Below, piece after piece: positions 35,876 through 44,731 of a stretch of DNA of 64,000 nt. The stretch is from Chryseobacterium sp. G0162 (GTDB lineage: Bacteria > Bacteroidota > Bacteroidia > Flavobacteriales > Weeksellaceae). How positions within the stretch are numbered: position 1 is the stretch's first letter; every line of letters begins with the position of its first letter. Both the position numbers and the translations under genes were made by a program. The notes beneath the pieces were generated by a model. The model did no database searches and was not told where the DNA came from. It saw nothing but the letters and a program-made list of their open reading frames with translations. Where the stretch lies: the NCBI RefSeq assembly GCF_003815715.1, contig NZ_CP033922.1, forward strand, positions 4,388,001 to 4,452,000, in the 5' to 3' direction.

Positions 35876-36286
35876 TTATTTTTTATAGATAGTTAAGTTT
35901 TTTGCATTCATGAGATCCTCCTGATGAGCGATATCTGTGGAATCAAAATTTATATTTCCGATGTTTTGCGACTTTTTGTTATTATTCTGGTTAGAAATAG
36001 AAGCTGTAAGTCCGCGTATAAGTCGTTTTTTCTGGGTGAGGGTTAGGAAATCAGTACCTACATACAGTTCAAATTCGCCTTCTCTGCCCATTCCTTTTTG
36101 CATCAGGATCTCCAGACTTCTAATCTGATTTTTCCTTTTAAATTCTTTCAGGTAACTGATGACCGGTTTTTCAGAAGCCGTACCACAGCATACACTTGTA
36201 TAGCCGATCTTTAAATAGTTTTGATTCTTCTGTGAGAAGAAGAATGTAGAGCAAAATAAAGCCGCTGCTAATAGTCCTTTTTTCAT
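35876..36286 (-). CDS. Exported protein of unknown function
   Basis: The 136-aa protein has a signal peptide (MKKGLLAAALFCSTFFFSQ) and a small domain that starts YLKIGYTSVCCGTASEKPVI, with a Cys-Cys pair, followed by basic segments (EFKRKNQIRSLEILMQ) and ELYVGTDFLTLTQKKR. The C-terminal tail is Asn/Lys-rich. I do not recognise it. It lies 7 bp upstream of the 3-hydroxyacyl-CoA dehydrogenase gene on the same strand and probably heads that transcript, although an exported protein and a cytosolic enzyme make an odd pair. Confidence 0.7.
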   Translation of the reverse strand: MKKGLLAAALFCSTFFFSQKNQNYLKIGYTSVCCGTASEKPVISYLKEFKRKNQIRSLEILMQKGMGREGEFELYVGTDFLTLTQKKRLIRGLTASISNQNNNKKSQNIGNINFDSTDIAHQEDLMNAKNLTIYKK

Positions 36287-36342
36287 ATTGATGAAGTCAA
36301 AGAATCAATCCGATTCTCTGCGCTAAAATTAAGCTTAATATT

Positions 36343-37221
36343 TTATTTATTAAAATTATCCCAGACTGCTTTTGAAATGTCAGAGATTATTCTGCAGTTT
36401 TCTGCTTCCGACTCCTTGGAATTACTTACATATACCGCAATGGCATAGTGTTTTCCGTTAGGAAGAGTGATGATTCCCATATCATTTTCTGCAATCGTAA
36501 GAATATTATCTTTTATACTGGAAGATCCCGTTTTATGGGCTACTGGAGTCCCTTTAGGCAGTTGTTCCACAATTTTATTGGCTCCCGTTTGGGTTCCCAG
36601 CATTATCTGCATCAGATCATCGGTAGATTTTTTTGAAAGCAACTTTCCGTCGTAGAACTTTTTCAAAAGCTGTACGGTAGAATTGGTTGTAGTATAATTT
36701 TCAAATAACGAGTCCCATCCGTTAAGAGCCATCCCGCGTTCACTATGTTTAATCTGGAAGTCCTTAACTCCTTTAGAATTCATAAACTTCTGCACAGCCT
36801 GGGTCCCTCCTACAAGTTCTATCAGGATGTCACAGAGGTTATTATCGCTTAATGCTACCGTATAGTCTATGATTTCATATAAAGTAACCTCTCTATTTCC
36901 TTCAGGGTATTTAGTTTTGAAAGGAGACCATGTATTATACAGTTCAGATTTTTTAATAAAAACCTTTTGGTCCAACGAAAGTTTTCCTTTATCTACAAGA
37001 TCCAGTGCTGCACAGGCCACATGAAACTTGAAAACACTCATCATAGCAAGCTTTTTATCACCGTTTTGGCTGTATTTAAATTGATTTTCAAATCCTAAAA
37101 CAGAAACTCCTACCGTAGCTTGCTTATTCTTTGTAATTGCACTTATTTTTTGTTCCAAAGATGATTTTTGTGCTGACGCAAACGTAGATATTAAAAGGAA
37201 AATTGCGGCTATTTTTTTCAT
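36343..37221 (-). CDS. Class A beta-lactamase, CGA/CIA-like (subclass A2)
   Basis: The 292-aa exported protein (signal peptide 1-18, ending ASAQ) has all the class A motifs: Ser62-Val-Phe-Lys65 (SxxK), Ser125-Asp-Asn127 (SDN) and Lys230-Thr-Gly232 (KTG). The omega-loop region reads HSERGMALNGWDSLFENYTT, without the usual ExxLN, as in the PER/CGA-type A2 group. It hydrolyses beta-lactams in the periplasm, and members from C. gleum and C. indologenes are chromosomal extended-spectrum enzymes. No regulator, IS or integron feature is nearby, so it looks intrinsic. It is downstream of the GH5 gene with a terminator between them. Confidence 0.9.
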   Translation of the reverse strand: MKKIAAIFLLISTFASAQKSSLEQKISAITKNKQATVGVSVLGFENQFKYSQNGDKKLAMMSVFKFHVACAALDLVDKGKLSLDQKVFIKKSELYNTWSPFKTKYPEGNREVTLYEIIDYTVALSDNNLCDILIELVGGTQAVQKFMNSKGVKDFQIKHSERGMALNGWDSLFENYTTTNSTVQLLKKFYDGKLLSKKSTDDLMQIMLGTQTGANKIVEQLPKGTPVAHKTGSSSIKDNILTIAENDMGIITLPNGKHYAIAVYVSNSKESEAENCRIISDISKAVWDNFNK

Positions 37222-37235
37222 AATAACAGATTAAA

Positions 37236-37265
37236 AAGAAATCCCTTTTAGCATCTAAAAGGGAT
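37236..37265 (-). terminator. Terminator of the GH5 gene
   Basis: ATCCCTTTTA and TAAAAGGGAT are perfect 10-bp arms with a 5-nt loop (37241-37265). Read on the minus strand it is followed by a T-rich stretch and lies between the GH5 stop and the beta-lactamase start. Confidence 0.8.
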
Positions 37266-37287
37266 CTGCAATTTAAGGTAATTATTA

Positions 37288-39018
37288 TTATTTTACTTCA
37301 AAATAATTCAGATTTACGCCCCCATTTTCAAATACAATTCTGAATTTATTTTCTCCTTTCTGAAATGGGATACTCTTCGTAGAAACGGTAGTCCAGTTTT
37401 CATTTTTGCCTGTAGAGGGCAGTGCGACACTTGCCAATATTTTTCCTGAAGCATCCTCAATCCTTACTTTGGAAGGATTAATACTCGAGTATCTGATCTC
37501 GAAGGTATAATTTTTATTCACCTTGGAATTGACTGTATACTGTAACCATTCTCCGGTTTCTGTTTTTCCTACATAATACTGATTGGTTATTTTATCCTGA
37601 CATGAATAGATGTCAACACCATCATTTCTCATTTGCTGACCATAGTTCCATTCTGATCTTTTTGCAGGATCACTTACCCAGAGATTAATGAAATCCTTAT
37701 CCAGATAAGCTGACCCCATTCTTCCCAGATCATAGTCTGATGCAAATATTCTTCCGGGAACCTGGTGGTTCTTAAACGGTTTTGTAGAATCATCCGAAAC
37801 TTGTCTGAACATCGCATCTATAACATCATTTTTAACTTCTACATTGCTGAATTTGTAGTTGTCAGCAATTTGCATCAAAGCTTTTTGAGCATATTCTTTA
37901 GAAGGCTTTTCACCTCCATTCTTCCAATAAGCCAAGAGTTTTTCATATTCAGGAGTTGTTTTTACATTCGTGATTCCGGCGATATTATCAATCTTTTTCA
38001 TAGGCCAGAAAGCGTATCCAATATTGTGTTTATCCAGCAATTGAATCAGTTCCGTGAACCATACATTCGAATTTTCACCGGTTTCTCCAAGCCAGATTGG
38101 TATATGATGTTTTTCTCTTAAATCCAGTGCAAATTGAATGGTTTTATCATCATTGTAATTCCAGTATTTATGAAAGCTAAAAGCCATGTTGTTGTCCCAA
38201 ATCGGGATTAATCCGTTGTAGTTATTGCCCCAGCCGTTTCCTTCAATAAAGATAATATGCTTTTGGTCAACTTCACGAATAGCATCGGTGATGTCTTTCT
38301 GTAGTTTCCAAAGAGGAGCATTTGACATTTCGTCTGTTCCGTTGGGGTTTTTTCCTGTGAAATTGATGTTAGGCTCATTGATAATATCATATCCGCCAAT
38401 CCAAGGTTCGTTTTTGTAGCGCTCTGCTAGTTTTTTCCATAGTGCAACTGTTTTTCTTTGATTTTCTTCACTTTCCCAAAGAGAAGGTTTAGTCTTATCA
38501 TTATCAGAAATATTGGCATCATTTCCTTGTCCGCCAGGGGCAGCATGAAGATCAAGAATCAGGTAAATTTTGTTGTCTTTACACCATTGAAGAAGATCAT
38601 CGGTCATTTTAAAACCTTCTTCCAGCCAGGTATCCTTACCTTTTGCCGGTTCTTTTTCTATGGAAAGAGTATACAGATTATAATGCATCGGAAGTCTGAT
38701 GGAATTGAAACCGGCTTTTGCTAAAAAATCAATATCCTGCTTCGTAATTCCATTCTTTAAATAAGCCTTATAAAACTCCTGCATACCATCTTCACCAATC
38801 AGCTCAGCTATTTTTTCCTTAATTTTATACTGAGGGCCAGCAAAATCAGCTGTTTTCAGCATATAGCCTTCCTGTAGCATCCAACCTCCTAAACCGAGGC
38901 CTCTCAACTGGATATTTTCACCTTTATCATTAACGATTTTCTTTCCTGAAGTCTTTAATAATTGAGATGTCCCAAATTGAGACAATAATAAGGCGGATAA
39001 TAGGATGGATCTTTTCAT
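37288..39018 (-). CDS. Exported GH5-family glycosidase with C-terminal CBM6-like domain
   Basis: The 576-aa protein has a signal peptide (1-18) and a GH5 barrel (about 25-350): LRGLGLGGWMLQEG, FNSIRLPMHY, the acid/base in DIINEPN (Glu215) and the nucleophile in WLGETGEN (Glu312). The C-terminal about 130 residues (LGRMGSAYLDKDF..., YTFEIRYSSINPSKVRIEDASGK cut at YTFEIRYSS and KVRIEDASGK, FRIVFENGGVNLNYFEV) form a beta-sandwich like CBM6. It probably cuts an exo- or endo-beta-glucan outside the cell. The segment between the domains (about 390-450) is a linker with helices. It has its own terminator and no SusCD pair nearby. Confidence 0.88.
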   Translation of the reverse strand: MKRSILLSALLLSQFGTSQLLKTSGKKIVNDKGENIQLRGLGLGGWMLQEGYMLKTADFAGPQYKIKEKIAELIGEDGMQEFYKAYLKNGITKQDIDFLAKAGFNSIRLPMHYNLYTLSIEKEPAKGKDTWLEEGFKMTDDLLQWCKDNKIYLILDLHAAPGGQGNDANISDNDKTKPSLWESEENQRKTVALWKKLAERYKNEPWIGGYDIINEPNINFTGKNPNGTDEMSNAPLWKLQKDITDAIREVDQKHIIFIEGNGWGNNYNGLIPIWDNNMAFSFHKYWNYNDDKTIQFALDLREKHHIPIWLGETGENSNVWFTELIQLLDKHNIGYAFWPMKKIDNIAGITNVKTTPEYEKLLAYWKNGGEKPSKEYAQKALMQIADNYKFSNVEVKNDVIDAMFRQVSDDSTKPFKNHQVPGRIFASDYDLGRMGSAYLDKDFINLWVSDPAKRSEWNYGQQMRNDGVDIYSCQDKITNQYYVGKTETGEWLQYTVNSKVNKNYTFEIRYSSINPSKVRIEDASGKILASVALPSTGKNENWTTVSTKSIPFQKGENKFRIVFENGGVNLNYFEVK

Positions 39019-39335
39019 AGTTGTTTTGATTTTAAATAATGAGGGGATTAGATTTTAATTATAAGAAAATGGTAGCATCATAATAAGAGTCTATATGAAG
39101 ACCACTTATTCTGGCCGGAATCCATTGGATATGTAAAACAAAATCTTTCAAATATTTGCTGAATTGTTTTTCAAATATATTATTTTTTTTGTTTTGAAAC
39201 TGACTTTCTGATAATAAATCAGTGATTTTATTTTTTAAATGACATCTGTAATCAATAAAAAATGCTATCTCATAACCTTTTTTTGATTATTAAGATAGCA
39301 TTGTAAGTATTACTGTTAATGAAAACAGTATATTT
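39019..39335. other. Intergenic region GH5 to oxidoreductase
   Basis: AT-rich, no convincing gene. It holds the leader of the GH5 gene (minus strand), a T-rich stretch, and the hairpin listed at 39261-39302. Confidence 0.5.
39261..39302 (-). terminator. Terminator of the Gfo/Idh/MocA gene
   Basis: AATGCTATCT pairs with AGATAGCATT over 10 bp, with further A/T pairs inside and an 11-nt loop. It lies 34 bp after the minus-strand stop at 39336; a T-rich tail (AAAAAT on the plus strand, 39257-39262) follows on the minus strand. Confidence 0.7.
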
Positions 39336-40304
39336 TTATTTCTGACTGATAAGCTTCATAATTTCTAAAGCAACCTTTAAGGCTTCGGTTCCGTCTTCAA
39401 GAGAAACTTCTACATTTTTATCACCCGTAATGGCATCAGCAAAAGAATTTAATTCATCAAGAATAGCATTGTTAGGCTGAATATTTGGATATTCAAACAA
39501 GATCTGGTTTTTCTCTCCTTCAGCATTTTCAATAATCATGTCAAATGGAGTAGGACTTTCCGGAGCGTCTTTCATTCTGATTACTTCTGCCTTTTTCTCA
39601 AGAAAATCTACTGAGATATAAGCGTCTTTCTGGAAGAATCTGCTTTTTCTCATAGCTTTCATTGATATTCTGGACGTGGTAAGGTTGGCAACGCATCCGT
39701 TTTCAAATTCTATTCTGGCATTCGCAATATCAGGAGTTTTGCTTACTACACACACACCGCTGGCATGGATGTTTTTTACCTTAGATTTTGCGATGCTTAG
39801 CAAGATATCAAGGTCATGAATCATAAGATCCAATACCACAGAAACATCGGTACCCCGAGGATTAAATTCAGCCAAACGGTGAATTTCAATAAACATCGGA
39901 TTGTTGATATATTCCTTGGTTGCTATGAAAGCCGGGTTATATCTTTCCACATGTCCTACCTGTGCTTTAATGCCATTCTCCTGGCATAAACGCAGGATTT
40001 CTTCTGCCTGTTCCAGGGTTTGGGTAACTGGTTTTTCAATAAAGAAATGAAGTCCCTTTGCAATTGCTTTTAATGCATAATCATAATGATAGACTGTAGG
40101 AGTAACAATGTCCAGCATATCAATCTGCTCAAGCAATTCATCAAAATTTTCAAAATATTTATATCCGAATTCGGCTTCTAATTTTTTCCCGTTTTCAATA
40201 TCTTTATCGTGGAAGCCTACAAACTCATATCGATCTGACTGATTAAGAAGTTTTAAATGGATCTTTCCCAAGTGTCCGGCACCTACCAAACCTGCTTTTA
40301 ACAT
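39336..40304 (-). CDS. Gfo/Idh/MocA-family NAD(P)-dependent oxidoreductase
   Basis: The 322-aa chain starts with the Rossmann motif GLVGAGHLGKIHLK (5-18), followed by FVGFHDKD. The family Lys is in FFIEKPVTQT and the C-terminal alpha/beta domain begins at GHVERYNPAF. The segment DVSVVLDLMIHDLDIL contains the conserved Asp/His pair (D..IHD) of the family. It probably oxidises or reduces a sugar or inositol-like compound; the substrate is not evident. It is divergent to pcm with a 124-bp shared upstream region. UDP-sugar dehydrogenase relatives are also possible. Confidence 0.85.
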   Translation of the reverse strand: MLKAGLVGAGHLGKIHLKLLNQSDRYEFVGFHDKDIENGKKLEAEFGYKYFENFDELLEQIDMLDIVTPTVYHYDYALKAIAKGLHFFIEKPVTQTLEQAEEILRLCQENGIKAQVGHVERYNPAFIATKEYINNPMFIEIHRLAEFNPRGTDVSVVLDLMIHDLDILLSIAKSKVKNIHASGVCVVSKTPDIANARIEFENGCVANLTTSRISMKAMRKSRFFQKDAYISVDFLEKKAEVIRMKDAPESPTPFDMIIENAEGEKNQILFEYPNIQPNNAILDELNSFADAITGDKNVEVSLEDGTEALKVALEIMKLISQK

Positions 40305-40416
40305 AGCTGTATAAATTTCTGTAAAGATAAGAAAGAAGTTATATTCGGAAAGGCAGAATTTGTTTTTTTGTGGATAATTCTTTCATCCAATTCCTAAAAT
40401 CTAAAATCTAATTTCT

Positions 40417-40424
40417 TACTTTTG
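40417..40424 (+). promoter_or_regulatory. Putative -7 box of pcm
   Basis: TACTTTTG fits TAnnTTTG. It would leave almost no leader (ATG at 40429), so either the message is nearly leaderless or translation begins later. Confidence 0.4.
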
Positions 40425-40428
40425 TCAC

Positions 40429-41079
40429 ATGCAGGATTCGTTTGTACATAAAGGAAAAAGAAAGAATTTAGTAGAATATCTCAGATACAGAATCGGGATT
40501 TCGGATGAAAATGTACTTTCGGCAATGAATGAAATTCCGAGACACCTTTTCATTGAAAGTATTTTTGAAGACTTTGCCTATGAAGACAGGGCTTTCCCCA
40601 TCTTGGCGCATCAAACCATTTCTCATCCATCAACGGTAGCAGAACAGTCTGAATTGTTACAGGTGAAAGCAGGTGAGAAAGTACTGGAAATAGGAACCGG
40701 ATGTGGATATCAGACCGCTGTTTTAATCGCAATGAAAGCTCATGTATATACAGTGGAAAGACAAAAGGATCTCTTCGATTTCTCAAAAAACAAATTGAGA
40801 GAACTTCATTTATATCCTAAATTCCAAAGCTTTGGAGACGGATTCGCCGGGCTTCCCACTTTTGCTCCTTTCGATAAAATTATTGTAACCTGTGGAGCCG
40901 GAACTTTACCTACGGAATTATTGAAACAGTTAAGGGTAGGTGGCATAATGGTGATCCCATTAGGACCAACAGATGAACAGGTGTTATACAGATTCACAAA
41001 AGTAGGGCCTACAGAGTTTGAAAAAGAAGAATTTGGAGCGTATAAGTTTGTTCCGATGTTGGGAAACACCAATCAATAA
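40429..41079 (+). CDS. pcm: Protein-L-isoaspartate O-methyltransferase
   Basis: Pcm methylates isoaspartyl residues in damaged proteins so that they can be repaired. The 216-aa chain has the family landmarks: PRHLFIESIFEDFAYEDRAF, QTISHPSTVAEQSEL, SAM motif I VLEIGTGCGYQTAVL (near 86-100), YTVERQKDL, and the late motif GGIMVIPLGPTDEQVLYRF. It is divergent to the oxidoreductase gene and followed by a 271-bp gap. No anomaly. Confidence 0.92.
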   Translation: MQDSFVHKGKRKNLVEYLRYRIGISDENVLSAMNEIPRHLFIESIFEDFAYEDRAFPILAHQTISHPSTVAEQSELLQVKAGEKVLEIGTGCGYQTAVLIAMKAHVYTVERQKDLFDFSKNKLRELHLYPKFQSFGDGFAGLPTFAPFDKIIVTCGAGTLPTELLKQLRVGGIMVIPLGPTDEQVLYRFTKVGPTEFEKEEFGAYKFVPMLGNTNQ

Positions 41080-41123
41080 AAACTAAGATTGAATTCTGAA
41101 TTAAAAAATAATTGCTAAGTCAT

Positions 41124-41160
41124 AGAACTGGTAGAGGAACTGGTCTCAAACACCAGTTCT
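41124..41160 (+). other. Hairpin with two competing 5' arms downstream of pcm
   Basis: ACCAGTTCT (41152-41160) can pair with AGAACTGGT (41124-41132) or with GGAACTGGT (41136-41144). No T run follows, so it is not a standard terminator. The remainder of the 41080-41350 gap is AT-rich and featureless. Confidence 0.5.
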
Positions 41161-41350
41161 TAATGAAATAGGATGCAATCGAGGCCAAAAAAATGTGAAT
41201 TTTGAGGTGTAATCTGGAAGATATCATATTGAAAAAGAAAAATTTTGTAGTTGATATAATTTAAAATTTTTTGTGTTTTTTTTAATAAATTTTTGGTTCA
41301 GTTCGGAATAGAAATTGGACTTCTTTAAAAACAAACCCACTTAAAATCTT

Positions 41351-41626
41351 ATGATTATGGACACAAACAGATTCAAAGCGTCCCATGATTTCAGTAATCT
41401 TCAAAAGAACCTGAACAATAATCCCGGATATAGTGTAGAAAGCTATTCCCAGCAGGTAAAAGATTATATTCATGATATGAAAAGCAAGAATCAGGAGGCT
41501 ACAAAACAGGGATTTATGACCCATGCACAGAAGTCGGTAAAAGAAGTTTGGGAAGAAATTCAGGAAATAGCTTCTGAGGCTTGGGAGAAGAATAAGAACC
41601 ATTCTGATGAAAAAAATAATATTTAA
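41351..41626 (+). CDS. Small hydrophilic protein of unknown function
   Basis: The 91-aa protein is hydrophilic and helical, with no signal peptide. ATG codons at 41351 and 41357 leave the start uncertain by two residues. Notable parts are YSVESYSQQVKDYIHDMKSK and SVKEVWEEIQEIASEAWEK, both with coiled-coil-like spacing. I recognise no named family. A terminator of the same type as that of the 44283 gene follows. It may be a stress-type small protein, but nothing in the sequence proves this. Confidence 0.65.
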   Translation: MIMDTNRFKASHDFSNLQKNLNNNPGYSVESYSQQVKDYIHDMKSKNQEATKQGFMTHAQKSVKEVWEEIQEIASEAWEKNKNHSDEKNNI

Positions 41627-41640
41627 TATTAAAGTTGAAT

Positions 41641-41670
41641 AACCTTACTTTTTGCAAGTGAGGTTTTTTA
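41641..41670 (+). terminator. Terminator after the 91-aa gene
   Basis: AACCTTACTT and AAGTGAGGTT pair over 10 bp (one G-T pair) with a TTTGC loop, followed by a T run. Confidence 0.85.
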
Positions 41671-41688
41671 TTTAAATCCAAAAAAGTA

Positions 41689-42666
41689 ATGATGAAAGTC
41701 TTTGTTAATAAAAGAATTCCTGAGGTCGGAATCAATATGTTGCAGGAAGCAGGATTACAGATTGTATTTCCTGAAAGTGAAAATCTAACTTATGAAGAAT
41801 GGCTGAAGTATTGTCAGAATACAGATGTTATTTTAAATGTTGGCGGTGATTTTAAATATGACAAATTATTTTTTGATTCCTGCCCTAATATAAAAGCGAT
41901 CGCGTTGTATTCTGTGGGATTTGACCATGTGGATATAAAAGAAGCGAATGTAAGAAATATTCCGATTGGAAATACACCCGATGTGTTGAGCAGAGCGACT
42001 TCTGATGTTGCTTTTTTACTAATGCAATCGGTAGCAAGACGAGCAAGTTATAATTTTCAAAAAGTAAAAGAAGGAAACTGGGGTGCTTTTGATCCTTTGC
42101 ATGCTTTGGGACAGGAACTCTATGGTAAAACACTGGGTGTTTTCGGATTAGGAAGAATTGGTTTTCAAATGGCTGAGAAGTGTAAAAAAGCCTTTGATAT
42201 GGAAATTATTTACCACAATCGTCACCGCAATGAAGAAGCAGAAAGAGAACTTGATGCAACTTATGTTTCCTTTGATGAATTGGTTAGAAATTCAGACGTG
42301 CTGAGTGTTCACGCCAATTATACTCCTGAACATAAAGATCTATTCAATCAGTCGGTATTTGAAAAGATGAATTCTGATGCTATCTTTATCAATACAGCAA
42401 GGGGCGGTTTCCATCAGGAACAGGACTTATATCATGCATTAACTGAAGGAAAGATCTGGGGGGCAGGTCTTGATGTAACCAATCCGGAACCTATGTCTGC
42501 GAACAATCCTATTTTAGAATTATCTAATGTTTGTGTATTGCCCCATATTGGCTCAGCAACCATTGAAGCCAGAAACGGAATGGCAAGACTAGCTGCCGGA
42601 AATCTTATTGCTTTTTCAAAAGGAGAACAGATGCCTAATTGTGTGAATCCTGAGGTCTATGATTAA
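41689..42666 (+). CDS. D-isomer-specific 2-hydroxyacid dehydrogenase
   Basis: The 325-aa chain belongs to the D-2-hydroxyacid dehydrogenases: GDFKYDKLFFDSCPN and SVGFDHVDIKEA in the substrate domain, the NAD motif TLGVFGLGRIGFQMAEKC, and the catalytic Arg/Glu/His from NTARGG, the NPEPM region and LPHIGSAT. Such enzymes reduce glyoxylate, hydroxypyruvate or similar 2-keto acids. The first two codons are both ATG (41689 and 41692). It stands alone between a terminator and the convergent S41 peptidase gene. The precise substrate is open. Confidence 0.88.
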   Translation: MMKVFVNKRIPEVGINMLQEAGLQIVFPESENLTYEEWLKYCQNTDVILNVGGDFKYDKLFFDSCPNIKAIALYSVGFDHVDIKEANVRNIPIGNTPDVLSRATSDVAFLLMQSVARRASYNFQKVKEGNWGAFDPLHALGQELYGKTLGVFGLGRIGFQMAEKCKKAFDMEIIYHNRHRNEEAERELDATYVSFDELVRNSDVLSVHANYTPEHKDLFNQSVFEKMNSDAIFINTARGGFHQEQDLYHALTEGKIWGAGLDVTNPEPMSANNPILELSNVCVLPHIGSATIEARNGMARLAAGNLIAFSKGEQMPNCVNPEVYD

Positions 42667-42732
42667 GAGACAGATCTGATTATACATACCAATGAATGGA
42701 TCCATTGAGACCGTTCAGTGATTTTTATGCTT

Positions 42733-44064
42733 TTAAGGAGTTCTATCTATTTTTTCAGAATATCCATCACTCCAGCTCATTATAATTGATTGATATTTGC
42801 CATCAGATTCATTAACGAATTCAAGTTGATAGTCTCCTCCCACCTGAAATAAATTTTTAGAAATCCCGATCATAGGAAAAGTAAGGTTGCTTTTTTGATT
42901 AACATCTCTGAAGTTCAATTGATTATCATGTTTTGTAATTTCGAATTCAGCAAATCGGCCAGTATATTTGTCGAGTTGGCTGCTATCAGCTTTAATATTG
43001 GCTATTTGTGACTGATTATAATTAATCAGCCATTGTATTTTGGGCTTTTCGCTATTATTAGTGGATGTTAGTTTGTTTTTAAGAATCTCATTTTGTGCAG
43101 TAAGAAGAGGAGTATCAGTTTGAATGTCCGGAATAACCCCGGTGCCTTCCCAATCTGTATGCGTTTTTTCATTTTCACTACGCAAATAAGGAATAAAACC
43201 CACAAAGCCATTTGTGAGGCTGAAGCTTCGTGTCAGATGTGCTCCTCCACTCGTATTGTTGCCGATTATTTTGGCACCATAAAGAGTTTGTAAGGTGTAA
43301 GCAAAACCTTCAGCTGCTGAGAATGTTTTTGTACTGGTCAGTATATAAACGGGCATTTTCATGAATACCCCGTTGGTATCTTGTAAGCCTTCCACATAAT
43401 TATCACTCCAGGTATTTTTAATACGATTAAAGCTTCTTCCTATTTTTGTTCTGCCATTAAAAAAGTATCCTAGTATATTATTGGATTCTCCGCTGCCACC
43501 ACGGTTATTACGCAGATCAATAATCAATGCATCGGTATTTGATAAAAACTGCATAGCTGAATGAATTATTTTTTTTGCATCATCATTTGGTAACGCAAAA
43601 TTTGTAAATTCCAGATACCCAATGTTTGAAGGGAGTATTTCCAGTTTTCTAAAGTAAAAATTTTGTGATTTTTCTTTTGCAATGTCCGCTTCGTTTATTT
43701 TATTTTTATTGGATTCTGAAGAATTGAATTTAATAATATTATTTTCTAATGAAGGATTATATTCAATGCGTAAGTGTTTATCATCCTGAATGAAATGTAT
43801 GTCTGTATTGATTTTGTCAGCAAAATCCTGGGGATTGGTTAGGTTTTGGTATTTTCCTTTTTTATATTCTTTATTGAGAAAATTGACGATTGATAAGGCT
43901 TTATCAGGGTATACATAATTTCTTTGAATGATAGAATCAATACTATAAATAACCTGTTTGATGGTTGCCTTGTCAAATTTGATATTCTGAGCACATAGAA
44001 CATGACCTGATAAACTTAGCCCTAATGTAATGATGGTTAAAGGGAATATTGATTTTTTTTTCAT
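42733..44064 (-). CDS. Exported S41-family peptidase
   Basis: The 443-aa protein has a signal peptide (about 1-25, ending LCAQ), an N-terminal helical region and the S41 catalytic domain: IGYLEFTNFALP, ALIIDLRNNRGGSGESN, and the catalytic serine Ser249 in TKTFSAAEGFAY, with the GNNTSGGAH block behind it. It has no PDZ domain, so it is the shorter Tricorn/IRBP-like type. The C-terminal about 90 residues (SQLDKYTGRFAEFEITKHD) are an extra small domain. A TAnnTTTG box (44093-44100, minus strand) lies 29 bp upstream. The substrate is unknown. A second S41 gene is at 57572. Confidence 0.82.
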   Translation of the reverse strand: MKKKSIFPLTIITLGLSLSGHVLCAQNIKFDKATIKQVIYSIDSIIQRNYVYPDKALSIVNFLNKEYKKGKYQNLTNPQDFADKINTDIHFIQDDKHLRIEYNPSLENNIIKFNSSESNKNKINEADIAKEKSQNFYFRKLEILPSNIGYLEFTNFALPNDDAKKIIHSAMQFLSNTDALIIDLRNNRGGSGESNNILGYFFNGRTKIGRSFNRIKNTWSDNYVEGLQDTNGVFMKMPVYILTSTKTFSAAEGFAYTLQTLYGAKIIGNNTSGGAHLTRSFSLTNGFVGFIPYLRSENEKTHTDWEGTGVIPDIQTDTPLLTAQNEILKNKLTSTNNSEKPKIQWLINYNQSQIANIKADSSQLDKYTGRFAEFEITKHDNQLNFRDVNQKSNLTFPMIGISKNLFQVGGDYQLEFVNESDGKYQSIIMSWSDGYSEKIDRTP

Positions 44065-44092
44065 AGCTGTTTTTTATCTTTTCAAATATATA

Positions 44093-44100
44093 GAAGTATT
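44093..44100 (-). promoter_or_regulatory. Putative -7 box of the S41 peptidase gene
   Basis: On the minus strand this reads TATATTTG, a match to TAnnTTTG. Confidence 0.45.
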
Positions 44101-44282
44101 CCTTATCTTATTATTGTATTAAAAATGTTAATATAACAATGATAATAAAATTACTATAACTGAGTGAATAATAAGGTATACCATTACATAATAAACTTTC
44201 TTTTTGAAAATTGTATTGAGATAAATCTACTGGTTGGAATTATTTTTGTTCTTACTATAGTAACCCTTAAAACCTAAATATT

Positions 44283-44576
44283 ATGGCACCAGAAAACAAT
44301 ATTAATGAACAGAATAAAAGGTTAGAACGTATGGATTATGATCCCAACGAAGATATATTCAAAAGAGAAAAACATATTTCGCTGGATGGAGACGGGAATC
44401 CTATATTTGACGAAGATATAGATGATGACAAAATAGATAAAGGCCTGGATATCCCAGGAGCCGAAGAGGATGATGAAATGGAAGAAATAGGAGAGGAAGA
44501 TGAAGAAAACAACTATTGGAGCCTCAGTGATAATGAGGACGATCATGAAGAGGAAAATGATGATGTTCTAACTTAA
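44283..44576 (+). CDS. Small acidic protein of unknown function
   Basis: The 97-aa protein is strongly acidic, mainly Asp/Glu, with runs such as DEDIDDDKIDKGLDIPGAEE and NEDDHEEENDDVL. It has no signal peptide, membrane helix or cysteine. I recognise no family. TATTTTTG at about 44243-44250 is a possible -7 box, and a good terminator follows. It could be an intrinsically disordered, cation- or protein-binding protein; this is only suggested by composition. Confidence 0.7.
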   Translation: MAPENNINEQNKRLERMDYDPNEDIFKREKHISLDGDGNPIFDEDIDDDKIDKGLDIPGAEEDDEMEEIGEEDEENNYWSLSDNEDDHEEENDDVLT

Positions 44577-44603
44577 GAAGTTTTCATACGTACAATAAAT
44601 AAT

Positions 44604-44638
44604 AACCTTACTGAATTTCAGTGAGGTTTTTTATTTTT
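44604..44638 (+). terminator. Terminator after the 97-aa gene
   Basis: AACCTTACTGAA and TTTCAGTGAGGTT form a stem of about 11 bp followed by TTTTTTATTTTT. It closely resembles the terminator at 41641. Confidence 0.85.
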
Positions 44639-44673
44639 CATCTGGGTTATAATCTTATTTTGTAAGAAGAAAT

Positions 44674-44731
44674 TTCCCTCCTCTGGAGGGGTGGATTCAA
44701 AAATTATCAAATTTTTGAAGACGGGGTGGTT
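44674..44731 (+). repeat. Left inverted repeat of the DUF559 element
   Basis: It begins TTCCCTCCTCTGGAGGGG, continues with a Watson-Crick AAAAATT/AATTTTT pair and ends GACGGGGTGGTT. The reverse complement aligns over most of its length with 45153-45213. The stop and last eight codons of the DUF559 gene (GTTPSSKI) lie inside it. Confidence 0.85.

Noticed and set aside
36343..37221. Beta-lactamase as an acquired resistance gene
   Set aside because: No IS, integron or composition change around it; chromosomal A2 enzymes are normal in this group.
44234..44250. Second sigma-54-like site before the 97-aa acidic protein
   Set aside because: TTGGAATTATTTTTGT has the right spacing for TTG but lacks CAC and GC, and a TAnnTTTG box (TATTTTTG) overlaps it, so a primary-sigma promoter is simpler.
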